Assembly (NCBI RefSeq): GCF_036241575.1
Contig: NZ_CP108455.1
Span: forward strand, 1,564,501 to 1,628,500
Length of the DNA: 64,000 nt
Source of the DNA: Streptomyces sp. NBC_01267
GTDB lineage: Bacteria > Actinomycetota > Actinomycetes > Streptomycetales > Streptomycetaceae
Direction: 5' to 3'
How positions within the stretch are numbered: the first letter of the stretch is position 1; the number at the start of each line of letters is the position of its first letter. Both the position numbers and the translations under genes were made by a program. Below are positions 43,557 to 52,244 of this stretch, one piece after another. The notes under the pieces are model-generated. The model searched no databases. It worked only from the letters and a program-made list of their open reading frames with translations, and was not told the origin of the DNA.

Positions 43557-43928
43557 TGCCGGCTGTCCCGGCCGAGCCCGGCCGGAGGGTACGCCGCCGG
43601 GCTACTGGGGCCGATGTTGCTGCGGGGACTCGGGGTAGGTCTGGGCCTCATGCCGCTGAACGCGACGACCCTCACCGGAATCCAGCCACGCGAGGCAGGG
43701 TCGGCCGCCGGACTGCTCCGGACCCTGCGGTGGCTGAGCGGCGGCACACGCGGGCTGTCCGTCCTGGTGACGGTGTACGGAACGGCGACCCGGCATGCCA
43801 CCGGGTCACCTCACACCGTGCTCGCCGAGGGCGCGACCAGCGCCTTCCTCGCGGGAGCATTGATCACTGTGTGTACGGTCCCGGTCGCCGCCCTCATGAT
43901 CAAGGGCAGGCGCCCGGCCCGTAACTGA
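43557..43928 (+). pseudogene. 3' remnant of a DHA2/EmrB-type MFS efflux pump
   Basis: Only the last 120 or so residues of a 14-helix drug transporter remain: GLLGPMLLRGLGVGLGLMPL, TLTGIQPREAGSAAGLLRTL, LSVLVTVYGTATRHATGSPH, and a final helix ending MIKGRR. Full-length proteins have around 450-500 residues, and no start codon, ribosome site or upstream helices exist before the adjoining TetR gene. Third positions still look coding, so the loss may be recent. Confidence 0.8.
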
Positions 43929-43944
43929 CCGGTCCTCGCGGGGC

Positions 43945-44175
43945 TCAGAGCTTGGTCAGCTTGGCGTAAGGGCTGAGAATCCTCCCCTGACGCCCGGAGA
44001 AGTCGATGAGCACTGCGTCGTTGTCGCCCTCGATTCCGATGACTCTTCCGAGCCCGAACTGATCATGCGAAACCCGGTCTCCCACGTCGAAGATCTCGAT
44101 CGGTGCGGCAGCTTGGGCCGGGCGGTTGAAGGGACTGGAGGGCAGGTGGCGCCGGGATCCGGCTGACTTAGTCAT
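43945..44175 (-). CDS. Stand-alone UvrD/PcrA C-terminal (Tudor-like) domain protein
   Basis: 76 residues. After a basic, disordered start (MTKSAGSRRHLPSSP), residues 27-76 form IFDVGDRVSHDQFGLGRVIG through ILSPYAKLTKL, matching the beta-barrel that ends UvrD/PcrA helicases and binds RNA polymerase in PcrA. No helicase part is nearby. Possibly a small transcription- or repair-associated adaptor; this is inference. Confidence 0.75.
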   Translation of the reverse strand: MTKSAGSRRHLPSSPFNRPAQAAAPIEIFDVGDRVSHDQFGLGRVIGIEGDNDAVLIDFSGRQGRILSPYAKLTKL

Positions 44176-44547
44176 TGCTCTCAGTATGCGCCCGCGAGCC
44201 CCTCTCACGCCATGTCTGTCCCGCCGGCCGGCCTCCGGACACCGGATCACGGCGGCAGGACCAACGGTTCCGGCGGCACCGGGAGCCGTTGATCGCGAAC
44301 GGGACGGCGGGTGTCCGGATATCCGCGTACGGCGCGGAAGGCGTACGCCCCATGGGATTCGGCCCGTGGGACCGGGCCCGTGGATTCGGCCCGCGGGACC
44401 GGGCTCGTGGGATGGAGCCCATGGCATTCGGCCCGTGGGATTCCCGACGTCCCCACGACGGCCGCCCGGTCCTCACCGACGGCCCTCCCCTGCCATGACA
44501 CGTCATGGAGCCGTCCCGCGCCACCGGCGGGACGGCTCCCGCGGCTC
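44176..44547. other. Intergenic region with no convincing gene
   Basis: 372 bp. Both strands show open frames but with repeat-like, low-complexity products and no ribosome site, so no gene is called. The right half holds a tandem repeat (44350-44445). Confidence 0.5.
44350..44445. repeat. GC-rich imperfect tandem repeat
   Basis: Two 27-bp units at 44356-44382 and 44383-44409 (GATTCGGCCCGTGGGACCGG type, three differences), followed by a degenerate third unit to about 44445. CCCATGG and CCCGTGG palindromic pieces recur, so it could also fold. Confidence 0.65.
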
Positions 44548-46020
44548 TCAGGCCCGCGACCGCGCCTTGAAGGCCGCCTTGCGGGCGTCCTTCGCCGCCT
44601 TCTTGTCCGGGTGCAGCCTGCCCATCGCCTCCAGCACCTCGGCCGTCGCCGGGTGGTCCACCCGCCAGGCGGCATCGAAGAACCCGCTGTGCTGCCCGGT
44701 CAGTCCCTCGACGAGCCCCTGTAGCTCCTCGACCTCACCGTCCGCGTCCAGCTGTGCGGCGAGCGTGTCGATCGCCAGCCAGAAGATCATCGACTCCGGC
44801 GGCGCCGGCACGTCCACCGAGCCGCGCTCCGCGAGCCAGACCCGGGCCAGCCCGCCCAGTTCCGCGTCGTCGAGCACCGCACGCACCTCGTGCTCCGCGG
44901 CCTCGTCGGCCACCAGCGAGAGCGCCTGCTGACAGTGCAGCCGCCGCAGCGGCGCACCCTGGTCGACGCCCCGCGCCGCGACCAGCAACTCCCGTGCCGC
45001 GGTGGCCGGTTCGCGGCCGTTCAGCCACAGGACGGTCTCGGCACGGGCCGCCGTCTCCGGGAAGTGCCCGACGGCGTCGAGCAGCGCGCCCGCGTCCTTG
45101 TCCGCCAGTTCCCCGACCGCGGGCGCGTCGACACCGGCATCCAGCATCCGGGCACGGATCCCGTACAGACCGAGCGGGGTGAGCCGGACCATTCCGTACC
45201 GGGAGACGTCCTCCTCGTCGAGCGCGGGGTCCACGGCCTCCGGTTCCGCCGGATCCTCGGGCTCCTCCGCCATCAGCGCTTCGTCGACCGGCTGGTACTC
45301 GACGAGCCCGATCGGCTCCAGCAGCCGGAACTGGTCGTCGAGGCGCATCATCGCCTCGGACACCTGCTCCAGCACACCGTCCGTCGGCTCGCCCATGTCA
45401 TCGGGAACGATCATCGAGGCGGCGAGCGCCGGCAGCGGCACGGGGGCGTCCGCCGGGCCGCTCTCCGCCACGGTGAGCAGATAGAGGTTCCCCAGGACAC
45501 CGTCGAGGAAGTCGGCCTCCTCCTCCGGATCCCACTCCAGTTTGTCGAAGTCGATCTCGCCGTCCTCGCCCACCAGATCGGCGAAGTCGTCGAACTGCGG
45601 GGCGATCGCGTCGGCGTGCACGGTCTCCAGACCGTCCAGCCAGAGCGCGAGGATCTCCTGGGGGCTCCCGGAAGTGATCAGTTCCAGGTTCTCGCCGGGA
45701 GCGGCGGTTCCCTCACCGTCCTCCTCCCCCTCTGCCTCCTCGGGGTCCTCGATCTCGACAAGGCCGGTGTCGACGGCCAGGCGCCAGGCCTCGCTCGCCC
45801 AGGCTGCGCCGTCGTCGTCCGCCTCCAGGCCGAGCTCCCTGGCAGCCGCGGGCAGTTGCTCGTCGACGAGCTCGCCGCCGGCGCCGACGCGGGTGGCAGG
45901 TCCGGCCCAGCGGGCGAGCCGGACGGCGCGCGCGAAGAGCGGGGACGCCAGCGCGTCACGGGCGAGCTCCGCGTCGGAGTTCAGCCGCACCGGCGGCAGG
46001 GTGGGGCGGTCTCCGGACAT
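44548..46020 (-). CDS. Large acidic protein of unknown function
   Basis: 490 residues from the ATG at 46020 with GAGGAGA upstream. Very acidic in the middle (runs of Glu/Asp around residues 120-140 and 255-285), mostly helical, with a HEAT-like helical look toward the C-terminus and a basic end (KKAAKDARKAAFKARSRA). Not recognised. Divergent from the nuclease gene. Confidence 0.75.
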   Translation of the reverse strand: MSGDRPTLPPVRLNSDAELARDALASPLFARAVRLARWAGPATRVGAGGELVDEQLPAAARELGLEADDDGAAWASEAWRLAVDTGLVEIEDPEEAEGEEDGEGTAAPGENLELITSGSPQEILALWLDGLETVHADAIAPQFDDFADLVGEDGEIDFDKLEWDPEEEADFLDGVLGNLYLLTVAESGPADAPVPLPALAASMIVPDDMGEPTDGVLEQVSEAMMRLDDQFRLLEPIGLVEYQPVDEALMAEEPEDPAEPEAVDPALDEEDVSRYGMVRLTPLGLYGIRARMLDAGVDAPAVGELADKDAGALLDAVGHFPETAARAETVLWLNGREPATAARELLVAARGVDQGAPLRRLHCQQALSLVADEAAEHEVRAVLDDAELGGLARVWLAERGSVDVPAPPESMIFWLAIDTLAAQLDADGEVEELQGLVEGLTGQHSGFFDAAWRVDHPATAEVLEAMGRLHPDKKAAKDARKAAFKARSRA

Positions 46021-46265
46021 CGGTGGTTCTCCTCGGGACTGAGGCCGACCGGCGCTGCGGGCACGGTCTTCGGGCATTCGGTTACTGCATTCGGTTCGGG
46101 CGCGCCCCAGCGTAGACGCATTTCGACCCATGCAGCCCGGTTCATGTACTCGTCAGGTTTCGTCCACCTGCCGACCCTTGACAACTCCCCTGCGCACGCA
46201 AGAGATTGACGCGCGTAGAACCTCGCTCTGCGCCTCCGTTCGACCCTCACCCCCGGAGTTCCGTC

Positions 46266-48110
46266 ATGCCTGCTGTTCCCTCGTTCTCCGTCAACAGATC
46301 GACGGCCGTGGCGGCCGTGGTCACGGCCGCTCTCGCCGCCGGTCTGCTCGTCACCACCTCCGCGTCGGCCGACGCCGCCGGGGTCCGGATCCACGACATC
46401 CAGGGCACCACCCGCGTCTCCCCGCTGGCCGGGCAGGCGGTGGCCGATGTGCCCGGCATCGTGACGGGTGTCCGTACGTCCGGCTCCAAGGGCTTCTGGT
46501 TCCAGGACCCGCACCCCGACGCCGACCCCGCGACCAGCGAGGGCGTCTTCGTCTTCACCAGTTCCGCGCCGACCGTCGCCGTGGGCGACGCGGTGACGGT
46601 CTCCGCCACGGTCGACGAGTACGTTCCCGGCGGAGCCTCCTCCGGGAACCAGTCGGTCACCGAGCTCGGCAAGCCGACCGTGACCGTCGTCTCGCGCGGC
46701 AACGCGGTACCGGCGGCCGTGGTGATCGACTCCCGCTCGGTCCCCGGCGCCTTCGCCCCGGCCGGTGACAAGGCGGCCGGCGGCAGCATCAACGGCCTGA
46801 CCCTGCGGCCGAAGAAGTACGCCCTCGACCTCTACGAGTCGCTGGAGGGCATGAACGTCCGCATCGGCACCTCGCGCGTGACCGGCGCCACCGACGCGTA
46901 CCACGAGCTGTGGGTCACCGTGAAGCCGAACGAGCGCCCCACTCCGCGCGGCGGCACCCTCTACAACTCGTACACCTCGCAGAACACCGGGCGTCTGATG
47001 ATCCAGTCGCTGGCCCCGGCCGCCGCCGGGGCCTTCCCGGTGGCGAACGTCGGGGACTCGCTGACCGGGACGACCGAGGGTCCGCTGGACTACAACCAGT
47101 ACGCGGGCACGTACACGGTCGCCGCCCGCCAACTGGGCACCGTCAAGGCGGGCCGCACCGAGCCCGAGGTCACGCGCAAGCAGAAGAAGGACGAGCTGGC
47201 GGTCGCCACGTACAACGTGGAGAACCTGGACCCGACGGACCCGCAGAGCAAGTTCGACAAGCTCGCGGCCGGCATCGTCGACCACCTGGCGTCGCCCGAC
47301 ATCGTGGCGATCGAGGAGGTCCAGGACAACGACGGCGCCAAGAACGACGGTGTGGTCGCCGCCGATGTGACCGTCGGCAAGTTCATCGACGCGATCGTCG
47401 CGGCGGGCGGCCCCCGGTACGCATGGCGCTCCATCGACCCGGTGGACCTCGCCGACGGCGGTGAGCCCGGCGGCAACATCCGTCAGGGCTTCCTCTACAA
47501 CCCGGACCGGGTCGGCTTCACCGACCGCGCGGGCGGCACCGCGACCAACGCGACCGATGTCGTGTCGAAGAGCGGCAAGCCGGCACTGACGTACTCCCCC
47601 GGCCGCATCGACCCGGCCGACCCGGCCTGGAACAACAGCCGCAAGCCGCTCGCCGGGGAGTTCACCTTCCGTGGCAAGCAGGTCTTCCTGGTCGCGAACC
47701 ACTTCGGGTCGAAGGGCGGCGACCAGGCGCTGGACTCCCAGTACCAGCCGCCCACGCGCAGCTCCGAGACGGCCCGCCACGAGCAGGCCAAGGCCGTGAA
47801 CTCCTTTGTGAAGAAGATCCGTTCGGTCCAGAAGAACGCGGAGGTCGTCGTGCTCGGCGACCTGAACGACTTCGAGTTCTCCGACACCGCGAAGATCCTC
47901 ACCGACGGCAAGGTCCTGTCGGCGACGGCGTACTCACTGCCGAAGAACGAGCGCTACTCGTACGTCTACCAGGGCAACTCGCAGATACTCGACCAGATCC
48001 TGGTGAGCCCGGCGGTCAAGGACTACAACCTGGACATCGTCCACATCAACGCGGAGTTCGCGGACCAGAACAGCGACCACGACCCGAGCGTGATCCGCTT
48101 CCGCCCGTAG
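46266..48110 (+). CDS. Secreted endonuclease/exonuclease/phosphatase-family nuclease (ExeM/NucH-like)
   Basis: 614 residues from the ATG at 46266 with GGAG at good spacing. Signal peptide (AVAAVVTAALAAGLLVTTSASA). An OB-like N-terminal part (GVRIHDIQGTTRVSPLAGQ) resembles the extracellular nuclease region that precedes EEP domains. EEP catalytic blocks: VATYNVENLD, IVAIEEVQDN, FLVANHFGSKGGD, VVLGDLNDFE and the final SDHDPSVIRF. A metal-dependent extracellular DNase or phosphodiesterase for phosphate or nucleotide scavenging. Followed by a 19-bp perfect terminator. Confidence 0.92.
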   Translation: MPAVPSFSVNRSTAVAAVVTAALAAGLLVTTSASADAAGVRIHDIQGTTRVSPLAGQAVADVPGIVTGVRTSGSKGFWFQDPHPDADPATSEGVFVFTSSAPTVAVGDAVTVSATVDEYVPGGASSGNQSVTELGKPTVTVVSRGNAVPAAVVIDSRSVPGAFAPAGDKAAGGSINGLTLRPKKYALDLYESLEGMNVRIGTSRVTGATDAYHELWVTVKPNERPTPRGGTLYNSYTSQNTGRLMIQSLAPAAAGAFPVANVGDSLTGTTEGPLDYNQYAGTYTVAARQLGTVKAGRTEPEVTRKQKKDELAVATYNVENLDPTDPQSKFDKLAAGIVDHLASPDIVAIEEVQDNDGAKNDGVVAADVTVGKFIDAIVAAGGPRYAWRSIDPVDLADGGEPGGNIRQGFLYNPDRVGFTDRAGGTATNATDVVSKSGKPALTYSPGRIDPADPAWNNSRKPLAGEFTFRGKQVFLVANHFGSKGGDQALDSQYQPPTRSSETARHEQAKAVNSFVKKIRSVQKNAEVVVLGDLNDFEFSDTAKILTDGKVLSATAYSLPKNERYSYVYQGNSQILDQILVSPAVKDYNLDIVHINAEFADQNSDHDPSVIRFRP

Positions 48111-48168
48111 GTCCGTGGCCCGGCAGGCCCGTGGGCGCGTAGGCCCGTAGGCAGGCCGGACACGACCG

Positions 48169-48210
48169 GGCTCGGGGCGGAGTGCGGCGTTCCGCACTCC
48201 GCCCCGAGCC
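48169..48210 (+). terminator. Strong terminator after the nuclease gene
   Basis: Perfect 19-bp stem (48169-48187 with 48192-48210) and a 4-nt loop CGTT. It ends 102 bp before the preferred signal peptidase start. Confidence 0.85.
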
Positions 48211-48311
48211 TCAAGTCTGCTCGGGATAAAGGCGTGGATGGCGATTCCCGGAGCGCGTGCGAAGATCTGGGTGGAATTATCCAGCTCCCGAATGCAGTGA
48301 GGGTGGGGGAT

Positions 48312-49157
48312 GTGACGGTCGGCACGGAGTCAGGTCAAGAGAGCGATGCGTCGGAGGCGCCGGAAGCGCCGGATCCGGGCAGGAAGAGCAAGCAGCGTTC
48401 CTTCTGGAAGGAGCTGCCCCTGCTCGTCGTCATCGCGCTGGTGCTCGCTCTGGTGATCAAGACCTTCCTGATGCAGGCGTTCTCCATCCCGTCGGACTCG
48501 ATGCAGAACACCCTCCAGACGGGAGACCGGGTCCTGGTCGACAAGCTGACCCCGTGGTTCGGCGCGAAGCCCCAGCGCGGTGAGGTCGTCGTCTTCCATG
48601 ACCCGGACGGCTGGCTGGCCGGTGAACCGGTCACCGAGCCCAACGCGGTCCAGAAGGGGCTCGGCTACATCGGGCTGATGCCGTCCGCCAACGAGAAGGA
48701 CCTGATCAAGCGGGTCATCGGGGTCGGCGGCGACACCGTGGAGTGCAAGGGCACCGGTCCCGTCAAGGTGAACGGCAAGGCCCTCAAGGAGCCGTACGTC
48801 TTCCCCGGGAACACCGCGTGCAGCACCGACGGACCCGGCCAGTTCAAGATCAAGGTGCCCAAGGACCACATCTGGGTGATGGGCGACCACCGGCAGTTCT
48901 CGGCGGACTCCCGCTACCACCAGGACAAGCCGGGCGGCGGCGCCGTACCGGTGAAGGACGTGGTGGGACGCGCGGTGGTGGTCGCCTGGCCGATCACCCG
49001 TCTGAATGACCTGCCGGTCCCCTCCACCTTCGGCCAGTCGGGCATCAACACGGCGGCTGCCGCGGCGCCCGGCGCACTGGGCCTGATGGGCGCGGTACCG
49101 CTGGTGCTGTGGCGCAGGCGGCGGCGCCCGGAGGCAAGTCCGCCGGTCGCACCGTAG
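48312..49157 (+). CDS. lepB: Type I signal peptidase
   Basis: 281 residues from the GTG at 48312. The open frame extends to 48234, but those codons have unusually many A/T third bases, so the shorter start is preferred. An N-terminal membrane helix (LLVVIALVLALVIKTFLMQ), the catalytic Ser in SIPSDSMQNTL, the catalytic Lys in LIKRVIGVGGDTVE, and a second hydrophobic helix with a basic end (APGALGLMGAVPLVLWRRRR). Cleaves secretory signal peptides at the outer membrane face. A lone SPase paralogue away from the multi-gene sip cluster usual in Streptomyces. Confidence 0.92.
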   Translation: MTVGTESGQESDASEAPEAPDPGRKSKQRSFWKELPLLVVIALVLALVIKTFLMQAFSIPSDSMQNTLQTGDRVLVDKLTPWFGAKPQRGEVVVFHDPDGWLAGEPVTEPNAVQKGLGYIGLMPSANEKDLIKRVIGVGGDTVECKGTGPVKVNGKALKEPYVFPGNTACSTDGPGQFKIKVPKDHIWVMGDHRQFSADSRYHQDKPGGGAVPVKDVVGRAVVVAWPITRLNDLPVPSTFGQSGINTAAAAAPGALGLMGAVPLVLWRRRRRPEASPPVAP

Positions 49158-49299
49158 CCGTCTCCTCCTCCGGCCTTGTACGCCGGACGGCTCTGCCGAG
49201 TGGCCAGCCGCCGGGTCCCGCTGTCCAGTGGATCCGGCGGCCCTGTTTCGGGCAGGCCATGGGCGCTGCCGAAGGGCGGCCGAACCGGAGGAGCCTCAG

Positions 49300-49920
49300 A
49301 TGAGGAAAAGCACCACCACAGCCGCCACCGTAGTGGTGGCCGGCCTGCTCGCTGCGGCGGTCAGCGGGTGCTCCAGCGGAGCCAAGTCGGAGGCGAGCGG
49401 CAGTGGCTCCTCGCCGTCGAGCACCGCGATGGCGTCGAACAGCGCCAGCGCGTCGAGCAGCCCCAGCTCGGCGAACATGCGGACGGTGATGACCAAGACC
49501 ACCTCGCTCGGCAAGATCCTGGTCACCGGCCAGGACCGGACCCTGTACATCTTCGAGGCGGACAAGAACGGCAAGTCGACCTGCTCGGGCGCCTGCGCCA
49601 AGGCGTGGCCGCCGCTGCTCGTCACGGGCACGCCGAAGCTGGGCAGCGGGGTGGACAGCAAGCTGATCACCACGACCACCCGGAGCAACGGCGCCAAGCA
49701 GGTCAGCTACAAGAACCACCCGCTCTACCTGTTCGCGGGTGACCACAAGGCGGGCGAGATGAACGGCCAGGGCCTCACCCAGTTCGGCGCGAAGTGGTAC
49801 GTCATCGACTCCGCGGGCAAGGTGGTCACCACCATGGCGAAGGCCAGCAGCTCGCCGTCCATGAGCAGCTCCCCTTCGATGAGCGGTTCGCCGAAGGCCA
49901 GCAGCAGCGCCGGCTACTGA
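49300..49920 (+). CDS. Lipoprotein with secreted-repeat (COG4315/PF03640) domain
   Basis: 206 residues from the ATG at 49300 with GGAGGAG. Signal peptide with lipobox AVSGC, a Ser-rich linker, then two repeats of the family (RTLYIFEADKNGKSTCSGAC with AKAWPPLL; and HPLYLFAGDHKAGEMNGQGL). A Ser/Pro-rich tail (SSSPSMSSSPSMSGSP) ends the protein. Extracytoplasmic, possibly metal- or electron-transfer related; function not established. Confidence 0.87.
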   Translation: MRKSTTTAATVVVAGLLAAAVSGCSSGAKSEASGSGSSPSSTAMASNSASASSSPSSANMRTVMTKTTSLGKILVTGQDRTLYIFEADKNGKSTCSGACAKAWPPLLVTGTPKLGSGVDSKLITTTTRSNGAKQVSYKNHPLYLFAGDHKAGEMNGQGLTQFGAKWYVIDSAGKVVTTMAKASSSPSMSSSPSMSGSPKASSSAGY

Positions 49921-50017
49921 TCCGGCTGATCCCTGCACCACTGTTCAGCCCTGCTTCTGCTTCACCCGGAGAAGAACTAAGTAGACCTTCATTCTCCTTC
50001 GGGCGGAGACTGCCCGC

Positions 50018-51093
50018 ATGACACCACCACGGCCCTTCGGGCGCGCCCTCTGCGCAATGATCACGCCGTTCACCACGGCCGGTGAGCTGGACCTGGAGGG
50101 CGCGCAAGGCCTCGGGCCTCTCGTTTGGGTCAGGCCGGGCTCGCGGGGTGTGGCACGCACGCTCGCCGCGTTGTCGTCAATCACCATGGCTCCGCCATAC
50201 CTCAATCCTCCGCCTTGCGACCGCACGCACCACACCCCGCTCCCTGACCCGGCCTGACCCAAACGAGAGGCCTGGCAAACCAACTGGTCGGCGCGGGCTG
50301 CGACGGTCTCGTCCTCAGTGGCACGACCGGCGAGTCCCCGACGACCACCGACACCGAGAAGACCGCGCTGGTGCGGGCCGTGGCCGAGGCCGTCGGCGGC
50401 CGGGCGCACATCGTGGCGGGGGTGGGCAGCGCGTCCACCCGGCACACGGCCGCACTCGCACGGGCAGCCGAGAGCGCGGGGGCCGACGGCCTGCTGGTGG
50501 TGACGCCGTACTACAGCCGCCCGCCGCAGGAAGCGGTCGAGGCGCACTTCCGCGCGGTCACGGACGCCACCGGGCTGCCCGTGATGCTCTACGACATCCC
50601 CGGCCGCACCGGCACCCGGATCGGCACGGACACGCTGCTGCGCCTGGCGGAGCACCCCCGGATCGTCGCGGTGAAGGACTGCGCGTACGACCTGCTCGGC
50701 TCCACGAAGGTCATCTCCCGCACCGGGCTGGCCTACTACTCCGGCTGCGAGGAGCTGAATCTCCCGCTGTACGCGGTGGGCAGCGCGGGTTATGTGAGTA
50801 CGGTCGCGAACGTGGCCCCGCGGCGGCTGCGGGCGGTCCTCGACGCGTACGACCTCCCCGACCCGGTGGAGGCCGCGCGGCTGAACCGGCTCGTCCTCCC
50901 GCTGGTCGAACTGATGATGAGCTCCGGGCTGCCGGGCACGGTGACCGCGAAGGCGCTGCTCGACGCCGTCGGGCTGCCTGCCGGGCCGGTCCGTGAACCA
51001 CTGCAGCCCGCCGGCCGCGAGGCGGTCGACGGGCTGCGCGCGGCGTACGGGGAACTCCTCGACGCCTGGGCCCTGCCGGTCGGGTCCCGGTGA
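50018..51093 (+). pseudogene. Dihydrodipicolinate synthase-like gene disrupted by repeat copy 3
   Basis: The N-terminus (MTPPRPFGRALCAMITPFTT, to about 50112) and the rest from about 50274 (ANQLVGAGCDGLVLSGTTGE, TPYYSRPPQEAVEAHF, LYDIPGRTG with the catalytic Tyr region, VAVKDCAYDLLGS with the Schiff-base Lys) together make a complete DapA-type TIM barrel. The 158-161 bp element between them shifts the frame by two and brings a stop at 50255. Deleting it restores an in-frame, family-typical junction. As it stands no full protein can be made. It lies beside dapD, where Streptomyces usually has a dapA copy; lysine and diaminopimelate supply must rest on another copy. Confidence 0.88.
50115..50272. 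mobile_element. 158-bp palindromic MITE-like element inserted in a dapA-like gene, copy 3
   Basis: Perfect 25-bp terminal inverted repeats at 50115-50139 and 50248-50272. Core 50152-50231 is 79/80 identical to the reverse complement of 29284-29363. A flanking 11-bp stem (50143-50153 with 50230-50240) differs from copy 2 by compensatory changes. It interrupts a coding sequence, showing that the element moved. AGGCCT occurs on both flanks (around 50108-50112 and 50269-50273), so a short target duplication is possible but ambiguous. Confidence 0.85.
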
Positions 51094-51099
51094 GACCGG

Positions 51100-52098
51100 T
51101 CAGTTGTGGCTGTGCAGGACCTCGTTGAGGCCGCCCCAGACCGCGTTGTTCGGACGGGCCTCCACGGTGCCGGTGACCGAGTTGCGGCGGAAGAGGATGT
51201 GGGAGGCGCCGGACAGCTCGCGGGCCTTGACGACCTGACCGTCGGGCATGGTCACCCGGGTGCCCGCGGTGACGTAGAGCCCGGCCTCGACGACGCACTC
51301 GTCGCCCAGCGCGATGCCGACGCCCGCCTCCGCGCCGACCAGGCAGCGCTCGCCGATGGTGATGCGGACGTTGCCGCCGCCGGAGAGCGTGCCCATGGTG
51401 GAGGCGCCGCCGCCGATGTCGGAGCCGTTGCCGACGACGACGCCCGCGGAGATCCGGCCCTCGACCATGGAGGTGCCGAGGGTGCCCGCGTTGAAGTTGA
51501 CGAAGCCCTCGTGCATGACGGTGGTGCCCTCGGCGAGGTGCGCGCCGAGGCGGACCCGGTCGGCGTCGGCGATGCGTACACCCTTGGGTGCCACGTAGTC
51601 CGTCATCCGCGGGAACTTGTCGATGCTCGTCACCGCGAGGTGCAGGCCCTCGGCGCGGGCGTTCAGCCGTACCTTCTCGATGTCGTCGACCGCGACCGGG
51701 CCGAGCGAGGTCCAGGCGACGTTGGCGAGGTGCCCGAAGATGCCGTCCAGGCTCTGGCCGTGCGGCTGCACCAGGCGGTGCGAGAGCAGGTGGAGACGGA
51801 GGTAGGTGTCGTGCGCGTCCAGCGGCTTGTCGTCGAGCGAGGCGATGACCGTACGGACGGCGACGACCTCGACACCGCGGCGGGCGTCGGGCCCGATCGC
51901 CTTCGGAGCGGCCTCGCCCAGCAGTTCCGCGGCGCGCTCGGCCGAGAGCCGCTCGGTGCCCGCGGGGCCGGGTTCGGCGGTGAGTTCGGGCGCGGGGAAC
52001 CAGGTGTCGAGAACGGTGCCGTCGGCGGTGATCGTGGCCAGTCCGGCGGCGACGGCGCCGGTGGAACGGGGGGAACTCTGCGAAAGCGTGTCGGTCAT
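51100..52098 (-). CDS. dapD: 2,3,4,5-tetrahydropyridine-2,6-dicarboxylate N-succinyltransferase
   Basis: 332 residues. Left-handed beta-helix hexapeptide repeats ([60 protein letters not shown]) after an N-terminal domain, as in the actinobacterial DapD type. Succinylates tetrahydrodipicolinate in the diaminopimelate/lysine pathway that also feeds peptidoglycan. Convergent with the broken dapA-like gene (6 bp apart). Confidence 0.94.
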   Translation of the reverse strand: MTDTLSQSSPRSTGAVAAGLATITADGTVLDTWFPAPELTAEPGPAGTERLSAERAAELLGEAAPKAIGPDARRGVEVVAVRTVIASLDDKPLDAHDTYLRLHLLSHRLVQPHGQSLDGIFGHLANVAWTSLGPVAVDDIEKVRLNARAEGLHLAVTSIDKFPRMTDYVAPKGVRIADADRVRLGAHLAEGTTVMHEGFVNFNAGTLGTSMVEGRISAGVVVGNGSDIGGGASTMGTLSGGGNVRITIGERCLVGAEAGVGIALGDECVVEAGLYVTAGTRVTMPDGQVVKARELSGASHILFRRNSVTGTVEARPNNAVWGGLNEVLHSHN

Positions 52099-52163
52099 GA
52101 CCGAAACCTAACCGGCCGGGCGGCGCACGGGCCAACCGGTCTCAGCGACCGGCCGCACCCTTC

Positions 52164-52182
52164 GAGTTCCGTTTGGGAACTC
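52164..52182. promoter_or_regulatory. Palindrome upstream of the HxlR-peroxiredoxin gene
   Basis: GAGTTCC-GTTTG-GGAACTC, perfect 7-bp arms, in the divergent region between dapD and the fusion gene. A further GTTCCC half-site lies at 52199-52204. Likely operator for the HxlR part. Confidence 0.6.
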
Positions 52183-52244
52183 ACCTGTGTCAGCATGTGT
52201 TCCCACGGCGATGACGGTCGACGGAGACCGGAACGGAGCGAGCC

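Noticed and set aside
44175..44498. 107-codon frame with GFGPWDRARG-like repeats
   Set aside because: Product is a translation of the tandem DNA repeat, with no ribosome site and no codon signature.
48234..48311. Upstream extension of the signal peptidase from the ATG at 48234
   Set aside because: Third-position GC is low in this stretch and the strong terminator ends only 24 bp before, leaving little room for a promoter.
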